DNA from: an uncultured Pseudomonadota bacterium
Lineage (GTDB): Bacteria > Pseudomonadota > Gammaproteobacteria > Burkholderiales > Methylophilaceae
Assembly: GCA_903854305.1 (NCBI GenBank)
Contig: CAINWC010000049.1
Span: forward strand, 1-19,051
Direction of reading: 5' to 3'
Length of the DNA stretch: 19,051 nucleotides
Both the position numbers and the translations under genes were made by a program. Shown piece after piece: positions 1-8,406 of the stretch; the first letter of the stretch is position 1; the number at the start of each line of letters is the position of its first letter. Below the pieces are notes generated by a model, which ran no database searches, was not told the DNA's origin, and saw only the letters and a program-made list of their open reading frames with translations.

Positions 1-911
1 GCCAACCCTACACGACGCCATGCACGGTCGAACGGGTCATTCAACACCAAAGTTGCGCTACCATCAGCTTCTTTTACCACTTCAGCACGTTTTAATGTCA
101 CAGCTTGAGCAATGATAGCTTTAGACTTTTGCTCTTCAACACCAAGCTTAACCATCAAACGGCGCAATAGCTCATCGTCAAGCTCAATATCTCTAGCATC
201 CGCTTCTTTCACTGTTTTTGCACCTGGCTTATAGCCTGTTTCAATTTCACCGATATTTGTTCTTACCCTGTTTTTACCATCATCTGGCGCACCAGAAACA
301 GAGCGATGTGACATATAGATTTCAGTCGTATTGGCGTCATTTCCGCGGTCTAAACGCGTACGAAATTTCTTCTTATCGGCAAAACCTGATAATTTATCTA
401 ACCACTTATCAAATTTATCACCGACATTACCTGATTCATCCTTTTTAATCGCTTCAGAATCAATCCATTCAGTTTCCATTACACCGAGTTGTGGATTTTC
501 TACACGGACAGCAAAACCCATCTCCGTCCAAAAATCGCGAATCACCGGCCATATTTTTTCAGCAGGCGCATTGACGACTAACCATCGTTGCGCACCCGCC
601 TTTTCTAGCCTAACGCCCTCAGGTGAGGTTAATATTTTTTCAGCGGCAACTTCCTGTCCTTCTTGCGCTTGGCTGTAGGTCGAGTAATTGGCACTTCCTG
701 GAATAGAGTAGGCATCACTGACAGGACTCGCCGTTAAATCTGGCGGCACTTCTAGTGGTTTAGTGCGATTAGCGCCTTTGTAGTCTGAAGTATTGTTGAT
801 AAACGGGATAGAATCGCAACCAACTAAGCTTGCTAGCAGCAACATGCCGATGGCTGTGCGTTTAATTGTGCCGGGGTTGATCGCGCTTGGTTTGATATTA
901 GTTTGTTTCAT
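1..911 (-). CDS. bamC: BamC, outer-membrane protein assembly lipoprotein (partial, 3' end missing)
   Basis: Lipoprotein subunit of the BAM complex, which inserts beta-barrel proteins into the outer membrane. The 303 complete codons visible begin with a basic segment and a hydrophobic stretch ending in the lipobox LVGC, with the lipidated Cys at residue 32. The region after it (SIPFINN, then YKGANRTKPLEVPPDL) is the extended N-terminal segment typical of BamC/NlpB. Later parts such as WPVIRDFW and DPFDRAWRRVGL match the helix-grip domains. The start at 911 is fixed by an in-frame stop directly upstream and an AGAGG ribosome site. The gene follows dapA by 23 bases on the same strand, the arrangement known from E. 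coli dapA-bamC (nlpB), so the two are probably co-transcribed. The C-terminal end lies beyond the left edge of the window. Confidence 0.9.
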   Translation of the reverse strand, partial: MKQTNIKPSAINPGTIKRTAIGMLLLASLVGCDSIPFINNTSDYKGANRTKPLEVPPDLTASPVSDAYSIPGSANYSTYSQAQEGQEVAAEKILTSPEGVRLEKAGAQRWLVVNAPAEKIWPVIRDFWTEMGFAVRVENPQLGVMETEWIDSEAIKKDESGNVGDKFDKWLDKLSGFADKKKFRTRLDRGNDANTTEIYMSHRSVSGAPDDGKNRVRTNIGEIETGYKPGAKTVKEADARDIELDDELLRRLMVKLGVEEQKSKAIIAQAVTLKRAEVVKEADGSATLVLNDPFDRAWRRVGL

Positions 912-934
912 TCAGACCTCTTTATAAGACTTTT

Positions 935-1810
935 TTATAAAATATTGGCAAGCTTGCACGCACTGCGCACGACATCATGATATTGCGCAGACAAATTCAC
1001 CATGGGCAACCTAATGCCTGTTTTAATCATGCCCATTTCTGCCAACACCCATTTCACTGGAATCGGGTTGGCTTCTACGAATAGTTTTTGATGCAATCCA
1101 AAGAGTCTTGCGTTGATTTTACGAGCAGTTATTGCATCACCGGCTATCGCTGCCACGCACATTTCATGCATCAATTTTGGTGCAATATTACCAGTTACGG
1201 TAATCACGCCTTTACCGCCTAGTAGCATCAGAGACATTGCGGTGGCGTCATCACCACTCAGTACCGCAAAATCATTTGGCGCACGTAACAACAAATCGGT
1301 TCCGCGCTCAATGCCTCCTGTGGCATCTTTAATGCCAATAATGTTTTTATGTGAGGCTAACCGCAGCGTCGTGTCATTTGTAATGTCGCAACTAGTGCGG
1401 CCAGGTACGTTATACAATATTTGCGGGATATCAACCGCATCAGCAATCGCCGTAAAATGCTGAAACAAGCCTTCTTGCGTAGGTTTGTTATAGTAAGGCG
1501 CCACCAGCAAGCAGGCATCAACGCCAAGCTCCTTGGCCTTTTGTGTGAGTAAAATAGCCTCTTTGGTTGAATTTGCACCAGTACCGGCGATCACTGGCAC
1601 TCGGCCATTGACTTGGCTGACAGCCGTTTTAATGAGCAGGCAATGCTCGTCAAAATCTACCGTAGGCGACTCCCCGGTCGTACCCACGATCACAATACCA
1701 TCAGTGCCTTGATCCACATGAAAATCAATCAATGCATTCAAAGAGGGAATATCCAAGCTACCATCTTCAAACATAGGCGTAACAATAGCGACTAAACTAC
1801 CTTGCAACAT
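935..1810 (-). CDS. dapA: 4-hydroxy-tetrahydrodipicolinate synthase
   Basis: Condenses pyruvate with aspartate semialdehyde, the first committed step to diaminopimelate and lysine; cytoplasmic TIM-barrel enzyme. From the Met at 1810 the protein has 291 residues, the usual length. Active-site residues fall at the E. coli numbers: Thr44-Thr45 in GTTGES, Tyr133 in [10 protein letters not shown], Arg138, and the Schiff-base Lys161 in GIKDATGG. A longer reading from 1840 adds ten residues with no family match and no ribosome site, whereas AGG lies 6 bases before 1810, so the shorter start is preferred. The product supplies the cell wall and sits in an apparent operon with bamC, both envelope functions. 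Its promoter should lie in 1811-2123. Confidence 0.97.
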   Translation of the reverse strand: MLQGSLVAIVTPMFEDGSLDIPSLNALIDFHVDQGTDGIVIVGTTGESPTVDFDEHCLLIKTAVSQVNGRVPVIAGTGANSTKEAILLTQKAKELGVDACLLVAPYYNKPTQEGLFQHFTAIADAVDIPQILYNVPGRTSCDITNDTTLRLASHKNIIGIKDATGGIERGTDLLLRAPNDFAVLSGDDATAMSLMLLGGKGVITVTGNIAPKLMHEMCVAAIAGDAITARKINARLFGLHQKLFVEANPIPVKWVLAEMGMIKTGIRLPMVNLSAQYHDVVRSACKLANIL

Positions 1811-1918
1811 AGCAAACCTAAACGATTCATAATCCTGCATTTTAACTTAAAAGCCAGTCAAATAAACACCTTGTAAACTTAAACTTTAAAGTGCATCGTA
1901 GTTATTGCTAGCTATTGA

Positions 1919-1981
1919 TATTCGATATGTTCATAAAATCATAACTCACTACACTTTGCCTATGCAAAAACTATTCGATAT
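1919..1981. repeat. Pair of direct repeats TATTCGATAT, 53 bases apart
   Basis: The exact 10-base word TATTCGATAT occurs at 1919-1928 and again at 1972-1981. Each copy is itself close to palindromic (ATAT-TCG-ATAT style). The 53-base start-to-start distance is about five helical turns, so both copies would face the same side of the DNA. This suits a pair of operator sites for a dimeric regulator acting on dapA, rnfA or both. That role is inference. Confidence 0.4.
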
Positions 1982-2051
1982 ATTGTGCATCCCAGTGTTT
2001 TACGCAACTTTTTTTCAATTGAGCATGTCGTAAAAGCAGTATAATTATGCT

Positions 2052-2065
2052 TGCAATGAATTGCA
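2052..2065. promoter_or_regulatory. 14-base palindrome TGCAATGAATTGCA upstream of rnfA
   Basis: Two 6-base arms, TGCAAT and ATTGCA, flank a 2-base centre. The palindrome lies between the two TATAAT hexamers in front of rnfA, where a bound regulator could block or shift transcription of the rnf operon. No regulator family is recognised from the site itself. Confidence 0.3.
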
Positions 2066-2123
2066 GATAACAGCGTTTAACTTAGGGTTTTTACAATATA
2101 ATGGTCGGAACTGATTTTTTAAT

Positions 2124-2717
2124 ATGACATTTGATTTTCATCATTACATCATGATTTTAATCGGCACAGTTTTTGTGAATAACATTGTGTTGGTGAAAAT
2201 ACTCGGGCTATGCCCATTCATGGGCGTTTCTAAAAAACTAGAAGCATCCATCGGCATGGCTGGCGCTACGGCATTCGTATTAAGCATCGGCTCTATGACA
2301 AGTTGGGGTATCAATCACTATTTACTTGAACCAAATGGCTTAGAATATCTGCGCACCCTGTCCTTTATTGTCATTATTGCTGGCGTTGTGCAATTTACTG
2401 AGATGGCGATGGAAAAGAATTTTCCACCGCTGTATCAATCACTGGGTATTTTCCTACCACTCATTACTACCAATTGCGCAGTGCTAGGTATTCCATTGCT
2501 CAACGCTCAGGCAAGCCATAGTTTTCTTGAATCCTTACTATTCGGAATGGGCGGCGCAATTGGATTTTCACTAGTGCTGATTTTATTCGCATCGATGCGC
2601 GAAAGATTAGAAGCATCTGATATTCCTATCGTACTTAAAGGCTCTGCAATTGCCATGGTAACCGCTGCGCTCATGAGTTTAGCGTTTATGGGTTTTGCTG
2701 GTCTTGATAAATACTAA
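2124..2717 (+). CDS. rnfA: Rnf complex membrane subunit RnfA (RsxA)
   Basis: Integral membrane subunit of the Rnf complex, an ion-coupled electron-transfer machine between NAD(H) and ferredoxin-level carriers; its E. coli homologue Rsx keeps SoxR reduced. The 197-residue protein has about six hydrophobic segments. It carries the family signature [20 protein letters not shown] (residues 19-38) and a second Cys in TTNCAVLG. Cys30 and Cys118 correspond to the cysteines that, with those of RnfE, hold the intramembrane [2Fe-2S] cluster. No clear ribosome site precedes the ATG. It is the first gene of a plus-strand run rnfABCDGE-nth. Confidence 0.96.
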   Translation: MTFDFHHYIMILIGTVFVNNIVLVKILGLCPFMGVSKKLEASIGMAGATAFVLSIGSMTSWGINHYLLEPNGLEYLRTLSFIVIIAGVVQFTEMAMEKNFPPLYQSLGIFLPLITTNCAVLGIPLLNAQASHSFLESLLFGMGGAIGFSLVLILFASMRERLEASDIPIVLKGSAIAMVTAALMSLAFMGFAGLDKY

Positions 2718-2740
2718 ATTCGATTTTCAATTTTAACGTT

Positions 2741-3334
2741 ATGTTACTCATTTCACTTTACATCATGCTCGGCCTTGCCCTCATTCTTGGGCTTGTACTA
2801 GGGTTTTCTGCTCTAGTATTTAAAGTGGAGGGCGACCCGTTAGTGGCACGCATTGATGCAATATTACCGCAAACACAGTGCGGTCAATGCGGCTACCCTG
2901 GCTGCAAACCTTATGCAACAGCAATTGCAGCTGGCGAAGCTGACATTAACCAATGCCCGCCAGGTGGTGATGCCGGCGCACATGCTTTAGCCGATTTAAT
3001 GGGCGTGGAATACAAGCCTCTCAATGCCGAACATGGTTTACCAAAACCTAAGTCTGTCGCTTTTATTGATGAAGCCACCTGCATCGGTTGTACTTTATGT
3101 ATTCAAGCCTGCCCTGTTGATGCCATTTTAGGCGCAGCTAAACACATGCATACAATTATTGCTTCTGAATGTACTGGTTGTGAATTATGCCTTGCACCTT
3201 GCCCTGTAGATTGCATCACTATGGTCCCTGTTGCTGAAAACCCAGATAATTGGAAATGGAAATACCCAATTATTCCGATTGTAGCGGTACCTTTTGATAT
3301 GAAAACGTCTAATTTAAATAGCATAACCGCATGA
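2741..3334 (+). CDS. rnfB: Rnf complex Fe-S subunit RnfB (RsxB)
   Basis: Membrane-anchored iron-sulfur subunit that passes electrons into the Rnf complex. The 197-residue protein begins with a hydrophobic anchor (about residues 2-27). A four-Cys [4Fe-4S] domain follows (Cys47, Cys50, Cys55, Cys72; [11 protein letters not shown]). Two ferredoxin-type clusters come next: Cys114, 117, 120, 124 ([12 protein letters not shown]) and Cys144, 147, 150, 154 ([12 protein letters not shown]). All expected ligands are present. The start has no visible Shine-Dalgarno match; Met9 is a possible alternative, but the first Met gives the normal anchor length. Its stop overlaps the rnfC start by four bases (ATGA), a sign of coupled translation. 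Confidence 0.96.
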   Translation: MLLISLYIMLGLALILGLVLGFSALVFKVEGDPLVARIDAILPQTQCGQCGYPGCKPYATAIAAGEADINQCPPGGDAGAHALADLMGVEYKPLNAEHGLPKPKSVAFIDEATCIGCTLCIQACPVDAILGAAKHMHTIIASECTGCELCLAPCPVDCITMVPVAENPDNWKWKYPIIPIVAVPFDMKTSNLNSITA

Positions 3335-5313
3335 GTGAAATTATTAATTTTGCGAGCAATTTGATTCGCAGCGCTTTACCTAACAACGGCTTGAAAGATA
3401 TTTTCAGGTTTAATGGAGGTGTACATCCGCCAGAACACAAGTCGGAATCGACAACCCATCCAATCACTAAGCTTGCGATACCTGAAAAGCTAATCTTGCC
3501 ATTGCGGCAGCACGTTGGTCATATCCCTAAAATAAAAGTGCAAGTCGGTGACTACGTCCTTAAAGGACAGATGCTCGCGGAGCCAGAAGGCTCGGTATCT
3601 GCGGCGATTCACGCGCCAACATCTGGCGTGGTATCCGCCATTAGCGAAGCAGTGATTCCACACCCTTCCGGCTTGCCGGATATGTGCATCACATTAACAC
3701 CAGATGGTAAAGATTCATGGGCTGAGCTACAGCCCGTTGATTGGCGGCATACCGATAAAAAATCCCTGGTTGAGAGATTACGGTCATCAGGTATTGTTGG
3801 CTTGGGTGGCGCTACTTTTCCAACCCACATTAAATTACGGACCAATGGAAAGTCGAACGTTCATACTTTGGTAATCAACGCAGCCGAGTGCGAACCCTAT
3901 ATTACTTGCGACGATATGCTGATGCGCGAGCGTGCAGATGAAATCATCAAAGGCATCGAAATCGTCCAATATTTGCTGGGCGCAGAAAAATGTATCGTTG
4001 GCATTGAAGATAATAAACCTGTCGCCGCCAGCGTGATGACTAAGGCTTGCATGGCAAGCCCAGCAATCACGGTAAAAATAGTACCTACACTTTACCCTAG
4101 CGGTGATGCACGTCGATTGATTCATTTGTTGCTAGGCATTGAAATCCCTAACGATAAACGCTCAACCGATGTCGGCATACAGGTATTTAACGTGGCAACG
4201 GTGCTGGCAATTTACCGTTACTTTGAGTTTGGTGAACCGTCTATCAGCCGCATTGTAACCATGACTGGCAATGTAACTGTGCCACAGAATTTTGAAGTGT
4301 TATTCGGCACGCCACTAAAAGCATTAGTAGCTGCCGTAGGCGGCGTCAAACCAAATACCACGCATTTTATTATGGGCGGCCCTATGATGGGCTTTGATTT
4401 GCCGAATGACTTGGTGCCTATTACCAAAGCGGCTAATTGCATTATTGCAGCAGCACCCAACTTGTTTGCACCACCACCGCCAGCGATGCCCTGCATCCGT
4501 TGTGCACGTTGTGCCGATGCCTGCCCTGTGAACTTACAGCCGCAAGAGTTGTATTGGTTTTCAAAATCAGATAACTTTGAAAAAGCGCGTGACTACAATC
4601 TGTTCGACTGTATTGAATGCGGCTGCTGCACTTATGTATGTCCAAGTGATATTCCCTTAGTGCAATATTATCGTTACGCTAAAAGTGAAATTATTGCGCT
4701 GGATAAAGCCAAAGAAGCAGCAGATTTGGCGCGGGAACGTAATGATTTTAGATTAGCGCGCATTGAACGTGAAAAGTTCGAACGCGCGCAAAAGCATGCT
4801 GAGCGGGCGCAGGCAGCTAAATCTGAAATTAAAGTTGCTGAGGTTAATGTTACAGAAGTTAAAGATGAGGCGATTAAGCCTGAAGATGCTGCGGTTTCTA
4901 AACTTATAGAAAATGTACCTGCAAGCACTGACAAACAAGCCGCAATCGCAGCTGCCGTTGCTCGTGCAAAAGCGCAGAAATTAGCCGCTACAGCGAACAC
5001 CACTGAGATGCCTGCAGAAAAAACTGCTACTGTTTTGCCGATAACAACCGAATCTAAAACAACAGAAGCAGAAACCGCAGCCTTAAAAGACTCTGAATTA
5101 AGAGCAAAGCAAGACAAACAAGCGCTGATCGCTGCGGCCATTGAACGCGCAAAAGCGCAAAAACTTGCCGCAGCACAAGCAGGTATTGCACCAAAAAATA
5201 TTGAAAACGTGAGTGCTACGGTGCAGGCTGAAATCAATGAAACTGATGCGATACGTGAAAAAGCAAAACAGGCTGTCGACACAAAAGTATTAGAAAGTAA
5301 AGCATCAGATTAA
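3331..5313 (+). CDS. rnfC: Rnf complex NADH/Fe-S subunit RnfC (RsxC) with Ala/Lys-rich tail
   Basis: Peripheral subunit that carries FMN and NADH sites and two [4Fe-4S] clusters. The glycine-rich stretch [13 protein letters not shown] lies near residues 154-166, followed by [10 protein letters not shown], both typical of the flavin/NADH fold. Cluster ligands are Cys388, 391, 394, 398 ([13 protein letters not shown]) and Cys427, 430, 433, 437 ([13 protein letters not shown]). From about residue 460 onward the protein becomes a charged, Ala/Lys/Glu-rich tail. It contains two near-identical units: [19 protein letters not shown] (535-553) and [19 protein letters not shown] (596-614). Similar tail repeats are known in proteobacterial RsxC. 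Total length is 660, within the variable range for this family. Confidence 0.96.
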   Translation: MSEIINFASNLIRSALPNNGLKDIFRFNGGVHPPEHKSESTTHPITKLAIPEKLILPLRQHVGHIPKIKVQVGDYVLKGQMLAEPEGSVSAAIHAPTSGVVSAISEAVIPHPSGLPDMCITLTPDGKDSWAELQPVDWRHTDKKSLVERLRSSGIVGLGGATFPTHIKLRTNGKSNVHTLVINAAECEPYITCDDMLMRERADEIIKGIEIVQYLLGAEKCIVGIEDNKPVAASVMTKACMASPAITVKIVPTLYPSGDARRLIHLLLGIEIPNDKRSTDVGIQVFNVATVLAIYRYFEFGEPSISRIVTMTGNVTVPQNFEVLFGTPLKALVAAVGGVKPNTTHFIMGGPMMGFDLPNDLVPITKAANCIIAAAPNLFAPPPPAMPCIRCARCADACPVNLQPQELYWFSKSDNFEKARDYNLFDCIECGCCTYVCPSDIPLVQYYRYAKSEIIALDKAKEAADLARERNDFRLARIEREKFERAQKHAERAQAAKSEIKVAEVNVTEVKDEAIKPEDAAVSKLIENVPASTDKQAAIAAAVARAKAQKLAATANTTEMPAEKTATVLPITTESKTTEAETAALKDSELRAKQDKQALIAAAIERAKAQKLAAAQAGIAPKNIENVSATVQAEINETDAIREKAKQAVDTKVLESKASD

Positions 5314-5334
5314 AAATGTTAATAGGATAAGCAC

Positions 5335-6354
5335 GTGAATCGCTCACCATATATTACCGACGCACCAACCGTTAGCACCATTATGTTCAAGGTGTTACTG
5401 GCACTTGTGCCTGGCATTATTGCCTACGTATGGGTCTATGGCGGCGGCATTTTAGTCTCGCTGACACTCGCAACGCTTACTGCACTGACGGCGGAAGCTA
5501 TACTACTTAAAATCCGCCAGCGTCCGGTTACACCATACTTGATGGACATGAGTGCCGTGGTAACCGCATGGCTACTGGCTTTGGCATTACCTCCTTTAGC
5601 GCCTTGGTGGCTGGTTATTGTCGGGACGTTTTTTGCGATTGTCATTGCCAAACAACTCTACGGTGGCTTGGGCTACAACCCGTTTAACCCGGCAATGGTT
5701 GGTTATGCCGTATTGCTCATTTCTTTCCCATTGATTATGACGAAATGGCCTGCGCCATTATTGCTGGCTGAACATCCACTGGGTTTCATGGATCAGCTGC
5801 ATTTTATCTTTTCGAACGTATTACCCGCAGATATTAAAGTCGATGCCATTACTTCCGCCACGCCATTGGATTACCTAAAAACACAATTGATGCTGAAACA
5901 TGAGGTGGCCAGCATCACGCAAGCGCCTATATTCGGTACATTTGGTGCAAAAGGCGGTGAAATAGTAACGGGCGCATATCTACTAGGTGGCTTGTATTTA
6001 TTGCAGCAACGCATTATCAGCTGGCATTTGCCCACGGCCTTCTTAGCCGCTTTAGCGACAATCTCACTAGCATTCTATGCGATTCACCCGGCACACTTTG
6101 CTAATCCGCTATTTCACTTAATGAGTGGCGCATCCATGTTATGTGCGTTTTTTATCATCACAGACCCTGTTAGCGGGCCTACGACACCAAAAGGGAAACT
6201 GTATTTTGCCGCGGGTGTTGGCGTACTTACCTACTTAATCCGGGTCTATGGCGGCTACCCAGATGGCGTTGCATTTGCAGTGTTACTCATGAATATGTGT
6301 GTACCACTGATTGATGCGCTGACACAACCGCGTGTCTTTGGACATGAAAACTAG
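5335..6354 (+). CDS. rnfD: Rnf complex membrane flavoprotein RnfD (RsxD)
   Basis: Polytopic subunit of 339 residues with a covalently bound FMN. The segment LPPLAPWWLVIVGTFFAIVI followed by AKQLYGGLGYNPFNPAMVGY (about 85-124) is diagnostic. The flavin attachment motif reads DAITSAT (170-176), so Thr176 is the predicted FMN-carrying residue; attachment needs the flavin transferase ApbE, which is not in this window. The start codon is GTG, supported by AGGA eight bases upstream and by the N-terminal match NRSPYITDAPTVSTIMFKVL to the family. It follows rnfC by 21 bases and precedes rnfG by 9. Confidence 0.96.
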   Translation: MNRSPYITDAPTVSTIMFKVLLALVPGIIAYVWVYGGGILVSLTLATLTALTAEAILLKIRQRPVTPYLMDMSAVVTAWLLALALPPLAPWWLVIVGTFFAIVIAKQLYGGLGYNPFNPAMVGYAVLLISFPLIMTKWPAPLLLAEHPLGFMDQLHFIFSNVLPADIKVDAITSATPLDYLKTQLMLKHEVASITQAPIFGTFGAKGGEIVTGAYLLGGLYLLQQRIISWHLPTAFLAALATISLAFYAIHPAHFANPLFHLMSGASMLCAFFIITDPVSGPTTPKGKLYFAAGVGVLTYLIRVYGGYPDGVAFAVLLMNMCVPLIDALTQPRVFGHEN

Positions 6355-6363
6355 GTAAATGCT

Positions 6364-7038
6364 ATGTCAGATTCGATTGTAAAACACACGTCCAAAACTG
6401 CCATCACTATGATCGCATTCGCTTTTATTGGTACAGCCCTATTAGCCTATGTGTTTGAAATCACACGTGCGCCGATTGAAGCAAGCGAAGCCGAAGCCCG
6501 ATTAGCGCTTTTTAAACAAATTCTGCCTGAGAGTGCTTACGATAACGACTTACTAAAACAGGTCATTAAAATAGCACCTAGCGAACTGCTAGGTAACCAT
6601 TTACCCACAGAAGCGAATATCGCAACACTCAACCATAAAGCAGCTGGCATCATATTAGAAGCCGTTGCACACGACGGCTATAGCGGCGACATCAAATTGT
6701 TGATTGCAATTCGTGCTGATGGCTCTATCAGCGGGGTGCGCGTATTAGCACATAAAGAAACACCTGGTTTGGGTGATTATATTGACGTTGCACGCGGCAA
6801 CTGGATAAAACTGTTTAATAATGAATCTTTAGCCAAAACACCTGCCAAACTATGGCAAGTAAAAAAAGACGGCGGAAAATTTGATTACATGGTGGGCGCA
6901 ACGATTACGCCACGTGCCGTGGTAAAAGCGGTTTTGAAAGCAGTACAATTTTTTGAGTTGAATAAAGATACACTTTTTGCTGATTCAAGAAACGTAGCCA
7001 CTGAAAATACAGGCTTAATTCACAAGCATAAGGATTAA
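6364..7038 (+). CDS. rnfG: Rnf complex FMN-binding subunit RnfG (RsxG)
   Basis: Single-pass membrane protein of 224 residues whose periplasmic FMN-binding domain carries a second covalent flavin. A transmembrane segment lies at about 12-31. The attachment motif is DYMVGAT (174-180) followed by ITPRAVVKAV, giving Thr180 as the FMN site. The position usually occupied by Ser or Thr before Gly-Ala-Thr is Val177 here, a mild departure. Upstream elements AHKETPGLGDYI (about 129-140) are also typical of the family. It lies 9 bases after rnfD and 2 before rnfE. Confidence 0.95.
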   Translation: MSDSIVKHTSKTAITMIAFAFIGTALLAYVFEITRAPIEASEAEARLALFKQILPESAYDNDLLKQVIKIAPSELLGNHLPTEANIATLNHKAAGIILEAVAHDGYSGDIKLLIAIRADGSISGVRVLAHKETPGLGDYIDVARGNWIKLFNNESLAKTPAKLWQVKKDGGKFDYMVGATITPRAVVKAVLKAVQFFELNKDTLFADSRNVATENTGLIHKHKD

Positions 7039-7040
7039 TC

Positions 7041-7724
7041 ATGAGTAATATTTACAAAGAAATCACCATCAACGGCTTATGGAAACAAAACACTGGTGTA
7101 GTGCAATTATTAGGTTTATGCCCAACGCTAGCCGTCACCACTAGTGCCGTAAATGGCTTAAGCCTAGGCCTAGCTACTGCGCTAGTGATGGCTGCGGCCA
7201 ATGGTTCTGTATCGCCTGTGCGTAAGTTAGTGCCAAACGAAATTCGTGTGCCGGTGTTCATTCTGGTCATTGCCACATTAGTTACCGTGATTGATTTGTC
7301 AATCAATGCCTTTGCGCACCCGCTACATAAAGTTTTGGGGATTTTCATTCCGCTGATTGTCGTGAACTGTATTGTACTTGCGCGGGTAGAATCCTTTGCC
7401 GCTAAAAATACTACAGTACCGTCTATGTTAGATGGTTTTATGATGGGTTCAGGCCTGATGCTGGTGCTAGGTTTGCTTGGCGCTATACGGGAATTAGTGG
7501 GTAAAGGCACCATTTTATCTGGCTTAGATTTAGTATTTGGTCCCGTCGCTAAACAACTCATGTGGACCAGTACTGATTACCATGGCTTACTTTTAGCGGT
7601 ATTACCGCCTGGTGCATTTTTAGGTTTGGGGTCTCTCATTGCGATTAGAAACTGGATTGAAATCAGAAATACAGCTAAAACTAATGCAGCAACACCAACA
7701 TTAAAAACCTCATTAAGTCACTAA
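7041..7724 (+). CDS. rnfE: Rnf complex membrane subunit RnfE (RsxE)
   Basis: Integral membrane partner of RnfA, 227 residues with about six hydrophobic segments. Signature LLGLCPTLAVTTSAVNGLSL lies near residues 23-42. Cys27 and Cys110 (VVNCIVLAR) pair with Cys30 and Cys118 of RnfA as ligands of the intramembrane [2Fe-2S] cluster, by analogy with Rnf and Nqr structures. AGGA precedes the ATG. The gene closes the order A-B-C-D-G-E, so all six Rnf subunits are complete and uninterrupted in this window. nth follows after 19 bases. Confidence 0.96.
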   Translation: MSNIYKEITINGLWKQNTGVVQLLGLCPTLAVTTSAVNGLSLGLATALVMAAANGSVSPVRKLVPNEIRVPVFILVIATLVTVIDLSINAFAHPLHKVLGIFIPLIVVNCIVLARVESFAAKNTTVPSMLDGFMMGSGLMLVLGLLGAIRELVGKGTILSGLDLVFGPVAKQLMWTSTDYHGLLLAVLPPGAFLGLGSLIAIRNWIEIRNTAKTNAATPTLKTSLSH

Positions 7725-7743
7725 AGCATTTATATAAGCGACT

Positions 7744-8406
7744 ATGAATGCTAAGCAACGTTTTGAAATATTCAAACGCTTAAGTATTGCTATTCCCAAC
7801 CCAAGCACCGAACTCAGGCATAACAGCACATTTGAGCTGTTGATTGCAGTGATTTTATCGGCACAGGCGACGGACAAAGGCGTTAATCTTGCCACCGAGC
7901 AACTGTACGCCGTTGCCAATACACCTGAAAGTATCTTGGCCCTCGGCTTATCCGAGTTGGAGCAATACATTAAAACCATCGGCTTATACCACGCCAAAGC
8001 TAAAAATATATTGGCTACCTGCCAAATGTTAATCTCTCAGCATCAATCACAAGTTCCCAATACCCGTGCCGCACTGGAGACATTGCCTGGCGTAGGCCGT
8101 AAAACCGCTAATGTTATATTGAATACCGCATTTGGTGAACCAACGATTGCCGTAGATACCCATTTATTTAGATTAGGCAATCGCATCAAACTAGCCACAG
8201 GTAAAACTGTTTTAGAAGTCGAGATGAAGTATCTAAAAACCATTCCGCCAGAGTTTATGCAAGATGCACATCATTTATTGATATTACATGGTCGGTACAC
8301 TTGTACTGCACGTAAACCCAAATGCGCTGAATGCTGTATTGAAGATTTATGCGAATACAAGGCCAAAGAATACAATACAACAGCAATCCACCAAAAAGTC
8401 CAATAA
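7744..8406 (+). CDS. nth: Endonuclease III, bifunctional DNA glycosylase/AP lyase
   Basis: Base-excision repair enzyme that removes oxidised pyrimidines and cleaves the abasic site. The 220-residue protein aligns residue for residue with E. coli Nth at the key sites. The helix-hairpin-helix LPGVGRKTANV contains catalytic Lys120, and VDTH contains Asp138. The [4Fe-4S] cluster ligands are Cys187-X6-Cys194-X2-Cys197-X5-Cys203. Nth next to rnf/rsx is a conserved neighbourhood in proteobacteria, perhaps because both depend on Fe-S chemistry and redox state. Its stop codon overlaps the next gene's ATG by one base (TAATG). Confidence 0.97.
   Translation: MNAKQRFEIFKRLSIAIPNPSTELRHNSTFELLIAVILSAQATDKGVNLATEQLYAVANTPESILALGLSELEQYIKTIGLYHAKAKNILATCQMLISQHQSQVPNTRAALETLPGVGRKTANVILNTAFGEPTIAVDTHLFRLGNRIKLATGKTVLEVEMKYLKTIPPEFMQDAHHLLILHGRYTCTARKPKCAECCIEDLCEYKAKEYNTTAIHQKVQ

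Larger units (their letters stand above)
1811..2123. other. Divergent intergenic region between dapA and rnfA
   Basis: No gene is visible in these 313 bases. The region is AT-rich and must hold promoters for both directions. Two perfect TATAAT hexamers face rnfA, at 2040-2045 and 2097-2102, but neither has a good -35 at 16-18 bases. The best -35 for the first is TTGAGC at 2019-2024, with only 15 bases between. Toward dapA, TATGAT on the minus strand (1943-1938) with TTGCAT 18 bases upstream is a weak candidate. A 10-base direct repeat and a 14-base palindrome, listed separately, could be regulator sites. These are readings by eye only. Confidence 0.5.

Noticed and set aside
331..678. Plus-strand frames over bamC
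   Set aside because: They lie opposite the BamC coding sequence, which has a lipobox and clear family sequence; no support for the antisense reading.
1811..1840. Ten-residue upstream extension of DapA
   Set aside because: No ribosome site at 1840; the start at 1810 gives exact E. coli active-site numbering.
4674..5282. 202-residue Ala/Ser-rich frame on the minus strand
   Set aside because: Mirror of the Ala/Lys-rich RnfC tail on the other strand; low-complexity, no start signal, and RnfC is certain.
7052..7561. 169-residue minus-strand frame over rnfE
   Set aside because: Antisense shadow of a certain gene, with no recognisable domain or ribosome site.
8349..8405. Nineteen-residue upstream extension of the FIST protein
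   Set aside because: It would lie within nth in another frame and encodes no family residues; the TAATG overlap explains the start at 8406.
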